Notes under the pieces: model-generated
Seen by the model: the letters and a program-made list of their open reading frames with translations, nothing else
Told to the model about the DNA's origin: nothing
Databases searched by the model: none
NCBI RefSeq assembly: GCF_004004555.2
Contig: NZ_SACP01000005.1
Location: 1 to 64,000 of the forward strand
DNA length: 64,000 bases
From: Methylobacterium oryzihabitans
GTDB lineage: Bacteria > Pseudomonadota > Alphaproteobacteria > Rhizobiales > Beijerinckiaceae
Reading direction: 5' to 3'
In this document: piece after piece, positions 60,782 to 64,000 of the stretch
Position numbering within the stretch: the stretch's first letter is position 1
How the letters are laid out: each line of letters opens with the position of its first letter
Made by a program: the position numbers and the translations under genes

Positions 60782-62185
60782 ATGCCCGAGACCATCGCCG
60801 TGGAGGCCGACGCCCGGTCGCGGCCCCTGTTCCGCCCGGTGGTGCCGCGCCCGCGCACCGAGCCGATGGACCTGTTCACCTTCCTCAAGGCGGCGCGGGC
60901 GAACCCGATCACCACCTGGTTCGCCGAGCATTTCGAGCAGCCGATCGTCGCCGGCGAAGGAGCGATCGGCCGGATCACCGTGGTCAGCGAGCCGTCGGCG
61001 ATCCGCCGCATCCTCGTCGACAACGCCGCCAACTACCGCAAGGACGACCTCCAGCGCCGGGTGCTGGCGCCGGGCCTCGGCAACGGCCTGCTCACCGCCG
61101 AGGGCGACGAGTGGCGCCTGCAGCGCCGCACCCTCGCGCCGATTTTCTCGCCGCGCCACGTCGCCGGCTTCCACGCCCCGATGAGCGCCGCAGCCGCCCG
61201 CCTCGCCCGGCGGGTGACGCGCCGGGACGGGCAGACCATCGACGTCGCCCTCGAGATGACGCGGGTCACCCTCGACGTGCTGGAGCGCACGATCTTCACC
61301 CACGGCCTGCCGCGCGACCCCGACGCCCTCGGGCGGGCGATCACCCGCTACTTCGAGGCGCTCGGCCCCATCGACCCGCTCGACGTGTTCGGCATGCCCG
61401 ACTGGCTGCCGCGGATCGGCCGCCTGCGCGCCCGCCCGGCGCTGCGCTTCTTCGCCGAGGTGGTGGACGAGCTGATCGAGCGCCGCCGGGACGTGCTGGC
61501 GCGGGGCGAGGCGCCGCACGACCTGCTGTCGCTGCTGCTGAAGGCGCAGGATCCCGAGACCGGCCGCGGCCTGTCGGACCTCGAGGTCAAGGCGAACATC
61601 GTCACCTTCATCGGCGCCGGGCACGAGACCACCGCCAACGCCCTGACCTGGACGCTCTACTGCCTGTCGCAGGACGAGACCGCCCGCGCGGCGGTCGAGG
61701 ACGAGATCGACGCGGCCTTCGCGGCCTCCGACGCGCCGCAGGCCGACGCCCTGCCCTGGACCCGGGCCTGCCTCGAAGAGGCGATGCGGCTGTTTCCGCC
61801 GGTGCCGTTCATGAGCCGGCAGGCGCTGGAGGAGGATCGCATCGGCCGCATCAAGATCCCGCGCGGCTCGCTCGTCACGGTGGCGCCCTACGTGCTGCAC
61901 CGCCACCGGACGCTGTGGGACGAGCCGGATGCGTTCCTGCCCGAGCGGTTCCTGCCGGGGGCCCGCGGGCGGATCGACCGCTTCGCCTACCTGCCGTTCG
62001 GCGCCGGTCCGCGGGTCTGCATCGGCCAGAGCTTTTCCGTGATGGAGGCGACCGTGGTGCTCGGCCACCTGCTGCGGGCGGTGCGCCTGGAGCGCCCGGC
62101 CGGCGCGGCACCGGTGACGCCGCTGCACCGGGTCACGCTGCGCCCGGCGGAGAGCCTGAGGATGCGGGTGACGGCGCGGCGGTGA
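60782..62185 (+). CDS. Cytochrome P450
   Basis: A 467-residue soluble monooxygenase. The heme-binding loop is FGAGPRVCIG near 408 with the thiolate Cys, the oxygen-activating helix I is FIGAGHETT near 280, and the ExxR pair is in CLEEAMRLFPP near 335. The substrate cannot be told from sequence. No ferredoxin or reductase gene is adjacent. It lies between fumC and sspB and is divergent from fumC. Confidence 0.95.
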   Translation: MPETIAVEADARSRPLFRPVVPRPRTEPMDLFTFLKAARANPITTWFAEHFEQPIVAGEGAIGRITVVSEPSAIRRILVDNAANYRKDDLQRRVLAPGLGNGLLTAEGDEWRLQRRTLAPIFSPRHVAGFHAPMSAAAARLARRVTRRDGQTIDVALEMTRVTLDVLERTIFTHGLPRDPDALGRAITRYFEALGPIDPLDVFGMPDWLPRIGRLRARPALRFFAEVVDELIERRRDVLARGEAPHDLLSLLLKAQDPETGRGLSDLEVKANIVTFIGAGHETTANALTWTLYCLSQDETARAAVEDEIDAAFAASDAPQADALPWTRACLEEAMRLFPPVPFMSRQALEEDRIGRIKIPRGSLVTVAPYVLHRHRTLWDEPDAFLPERFLPGARGRIDRFAYLPFGAGPRVCIGQSFSVMEATVVLGHLLRAVRLERPAGAAPVTPLHRVTLRPAESLRMRVTARR

Positions 62186-62203
62186 GCCGCGCGGAGCGCC
62201 CCG

Positions 62204-62812
62204 TTAGTTCTTCTTGCGGAAGGCGTCGAGGCTGACGACGGAGGCGCCGCCCTCGGCCGGCGCGTCGGCCTCGGGGGTCTCGGCCTCGGCGGCAGCCGGC
62301 TTCTCGGGGGTGGTCGCGGGGAGCTTCGGCACGCTCGCGGCGATGGCCGGCACCTTCGGCGCTGCCTCGGCCGGCTCGGAGCCGGCGCCGCGGATCGCCC
62401 GCAGGGTCGGCGCGGCGCCGGCGGCCGGGGCCGCGGCCTCCTCGCCGCCGGTGCCGTCGTTGAGCTCGAACTTGAGGCCGAACTGGACCGAGGGGTCGAA
62501 GAACCCGGTCACCGCCTCGAACGGGACCAGCAGCCGCTCGGGTACGCCGGAGAACGACAGCCCGACCTCGAAGGTGTGCTCGGTGACGCCGAGGTCCCAG
62601 AACTGGTGCTGGAGCACGATCGTCATGTCCTGCGGGTACTTTTCCCGCAGGCGCTGCGAGATGCGCACGCCCGGGTAGTCGGTGCGGAACGAGACGTAGA
62701 AATGGTGCTCGCCCATCAGGCCGTCGCGGGCGGCGTCGCCGATCACCTTGCGCACCACGCTGCGGAGTGCGTCCTGCACCAGGAGATCGTAGCGAATCAG
62801 ATCGTCTGCCAT
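62204..62812 (-). CDS. sspB: SspB-family ClpXP adaptor
   Basis: Delivers ssrA-tagged proteins to the ClpXP protease. 202 residues: the SspB substrate-binding domain (about 1-125, with YDLLVQDALRSVVRKVI, VSFRTDYPGVRIS and MTIVLQHQFWDLGV), a Pro/Ala-rich flexible linker (about 130-185) and a short C-terminal ClpX-tethering tail (SVVSLDAFRKKN). Order and length match the alphaproteobacterial type. ATG 62812 is preferred because it gives the family start MADDLIRYDLL. Confidence 0.93.
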   Translation of the reverse strand: MADDLIRYDLLVQDALRSVVRKVIGDAARDGLMGEHHFYVSFRTDYPGVRISQRLREKYPQDMTIVLQHQFWDLGVTEHTFEVGLSFSGVPERLLVPFEAVTGFFDPSVQFGLKFELNDGTGGEEAAAPAAGAAPTLRAIRGAGSEPAEAAPKVPAIAASVPKLPATTPEKPAAAEAETPEADAPAEGGASVVSLDAFRKKN

Positions 62813-62861
62813 CAACAGTCGCTTGCCTGGTGCCGCGAGGCCGTTCGGAAAAATTGAGTGG

Positions 62862-62990
62862 AGGCTTCTGTTGCCAGGTGCCTCCGAACCCCGCCTATGC
62901 GGTGCTACCCGCCAGGACTTCGTTTGGTCTTGGGGACCGCTTACGCGGCCACCGCCACCGGAGCAAAGTTGTCGTTGGCAACTATTGCAA
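62862..62990 (+). ncRNA. Candidate structured RNA between sspB and the CPBP gene
   Basis: The 400-base gap 62813-63212 has no convincing frame. Within it, GTTGCCA (62870-62876) pairs with TGGCAAC (62976-62982); further in, TGC-C-TCCG (62879-62886) pairs with CGGAGCA (62959-62965) and CCCC (62889-62892) with GGGG (62932-62935). Local hairpins GCGG/CCGC, CCAGGAC/GGTCTTGG and CCGC/GCGG fill the interior. The rod-like nesting recalls 6S RNA, but I cannot assign a family. A -35-like TTGCCT lies at 62824-62829. Confidence 0.35.
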
Positions 62991-63212
62991 AGGCCCGATA
63001 ACGGCGGAACCATGCCGAGCGAAAGTCCAACCTTTACGCCCTCGTCGATCCTATTTCGCCCCCGCCGGAACCCGGCCCGTGTGGACCGGTTCGGGTTCGG
63101 GTGGAGGCGCCGGGTACCGCCCCCGGGTCCGATAGGTTTATTCCGAAGAACGTTTATCGCCATAGCCGGCCTTGCGACCGGCACTCGCAATATAGGGGCA
63201 CTCGCGGCGGTT

Positions 63213-63983
63213 TTGAAGCCCATCGATCGCCATTCCGCGCCGGATCCGGCGGATGCGGCGGGCCGGCCACGGCGGCCGGGCCTGCGGCTGGTCGTCCTGG
63301 TGCTGCGCGCGCCCGTCTTCCTCGTCGCGGCGGGCCTTCTCGGCCTCGCGGCGGTCGCCGGGTCCGAGCGGCTGCTGGTGCTGCTCGGGCTGCGGCCGGC
63401 GGCGTTCGGGCCCGGCGGCTCCGGGCCGTCCGCCCTGGCCCTCGCGATGGTGCCGCTGCCGATCCTCGTCGGGCTGGTGGCGTGGCGCGCCCGTGTCCGC
63501 CATGGCGGCGGCTGGGCGCGGGCGCTCGGCCTCGTCGTCCCGCGCTCGCCCGGCCGCCTCGCGCTCGCGCTCGCGCTGTGGCCGCCGCTCCAGATCGGGT
63601 GGACGGCGATGCTGGCGGCCGCCTCCGGGGTGCCGCTGTCGCGGGCCTGGCAGCTGCCGCCGTTCGCCGGCGCCACCCTGGCGGCCTGGATCGTCTGGCT
63701 CGTGGTGTTGGCGCCGGTGGCGGAGGAGATGCTGTTTCGCGGCGACCTGTTCGCCCGCGCCCGCGGCCTGCTCGGGCCGGCCGCCACGGTCGTCCTCGCG
63801 GCCGGGCTGTTCGCGTTGAGCCACGCCGAGCGCGGCTGGGCGCAGCCGCTCTCGGTACTGCCGCTCGGCCTCGTGCTCGGCGCGGTGCGGCTGTGGTGCG
63901 CCAGCCTGTGGGCCGCGATCCTGCTGCACGCGGCGAGCAACGGCGCCGTCGTCGCGGTGATGCTGTGGCACGCCCGGCCGTGA
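63213..63983 (+). CDS. CPBP-family intramembrane metalloprotease
   Basis: About 256 residues with six to eight hydrophobic segments. The CPBP/Abi glutamic-protease motifs are complete: EEMLFRGDLF near 170, FALSHAERG near 197 and the final HAASNGAV near 243. Members cut or modify membrane peptides; here the substrate is unknown. The start is uncertain: codons before about 63213 are A/T-ending and look non-coding, so TTG 63213 is used instead of ATG 63012. Confidence 0.8.
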   Translation: MKPIDRHSAPDPADAAGRPRRPGLRLVVLVLRAPVFLVAAGLLGLAAVAGSERLLVLLGLRPAAFGPGGSGPSALALAMVPLPILVGLVAWRARVRHGGGWARALGLVVPRSPGRLALALALWPPLQIGWTAMLAAASGVPLSRAWQLPPFAGATLAAWIVWLVVLAPVAEEMLFRGDLFARARGLLGPAATVVLAAGLFALSHAERGWAQPLSVLPLGLVLGAVRLWCASLWAAILLHAASNGAVVAVMLWHARP

Positions 63984-64000
63984 ACCATCGCGGCACGTTT

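Noticed and set aside
63012..63212. N-terminal extension of the CPBP protease from ATG 63012
   Set aside because: Third codon positions are often A/T here, unlike the rest of the gene, and the peptide has no membrane or domain character.

Overview
GC-rich, densely packed chromosomal DNA of an alphaproteobacterium, most likely Methylobacterium or a close relative. This is inferred from a formaldehyde-activating-enzyme homologue, a membrane formate dehydrogenase, a class I lysyl-tRNA synthetase, an ArsR-methyltransferase regulator upstream of metF/metH, the fumC/DUF4169/sspB neighbourhood, and operators of the alphaproteobacterial LexA type (GTTC-N7-GTTC). No rRNA, tRNA, CRISPR array, prophage or intact transposase gene was seen.

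Layout. 1-8.0 kb: housekeeping metabolism (mutS 5' part, maeB, ggt, pgm). 8.2-11.4 kb: an RraA-like protein, an MHS transporter and a LysR regulator. 11.6-19.2 kb: an ankyrin protein, then a formate dehydrogenase operon (alpha, beta, gamma, fdhE). The alpha subunit reads through an in-frame TGA as selenocysteine and has a canonical SECIS hairpin. 19.4-24.7 kb: flavin monooxygenase, lysS, small secreted proteins, tuf. 25.2-33.5 kb: a shikimate/quinate to protocatechuate and beta-ketoadipate island (dehydroshikimate dehydratase, aroQ, shikimate dehydrogenase, MHS transporter, TetR, pcaDC, pcaB). 33.8-39.9 kb: orphan ureE, TerB-DnaJ protein, amidase, FMN protein, TerC, flavoprotein. 39.9-41.2 kb: an AT-rich insert with one orphan lipoprotein. 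41.3-44.3 kb: collagen-like protein, Fae homologue, a vapBC pair with a frameshifted toxin. 44.35-50.4 kb: the methionine cycle (ArsR-methyltransferase regulator, metF, small gene, metH). 50.6-56.0 kb: a DNA-processing cluster. 56-64 kb: dihydroorotase-like protein, ygfZ, fumC group, P450, sspB, CPBP protease.

The strongest candidate for an undescribed system is 50.6-56.0 kb. A three-gene operon, coupled by overlapping stop and start codons, encodes a small coiled-coil protein, an SbcC/Rad50-like ATPase whose halves are circularly permuted (Walker B before Walker A, with a zinc-hook-like CPxC at the C terminus), and an Mre11/SbcD-like phosphoesterase. It is flanked by a TnsA-like protein and a phage annealing-protein-like gene. 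Two perfect SOS operators lie in its divergent promoter region and a third lies upstream of the TnsA-like gene, which suggests damage-inducible DNA end processing.

Four copies of a roughly 185-bp repeat with inverted ends are present. Two copies are interrupted by two different MITE-like elements, each with terminal inverted repeats and a visible target duplication.
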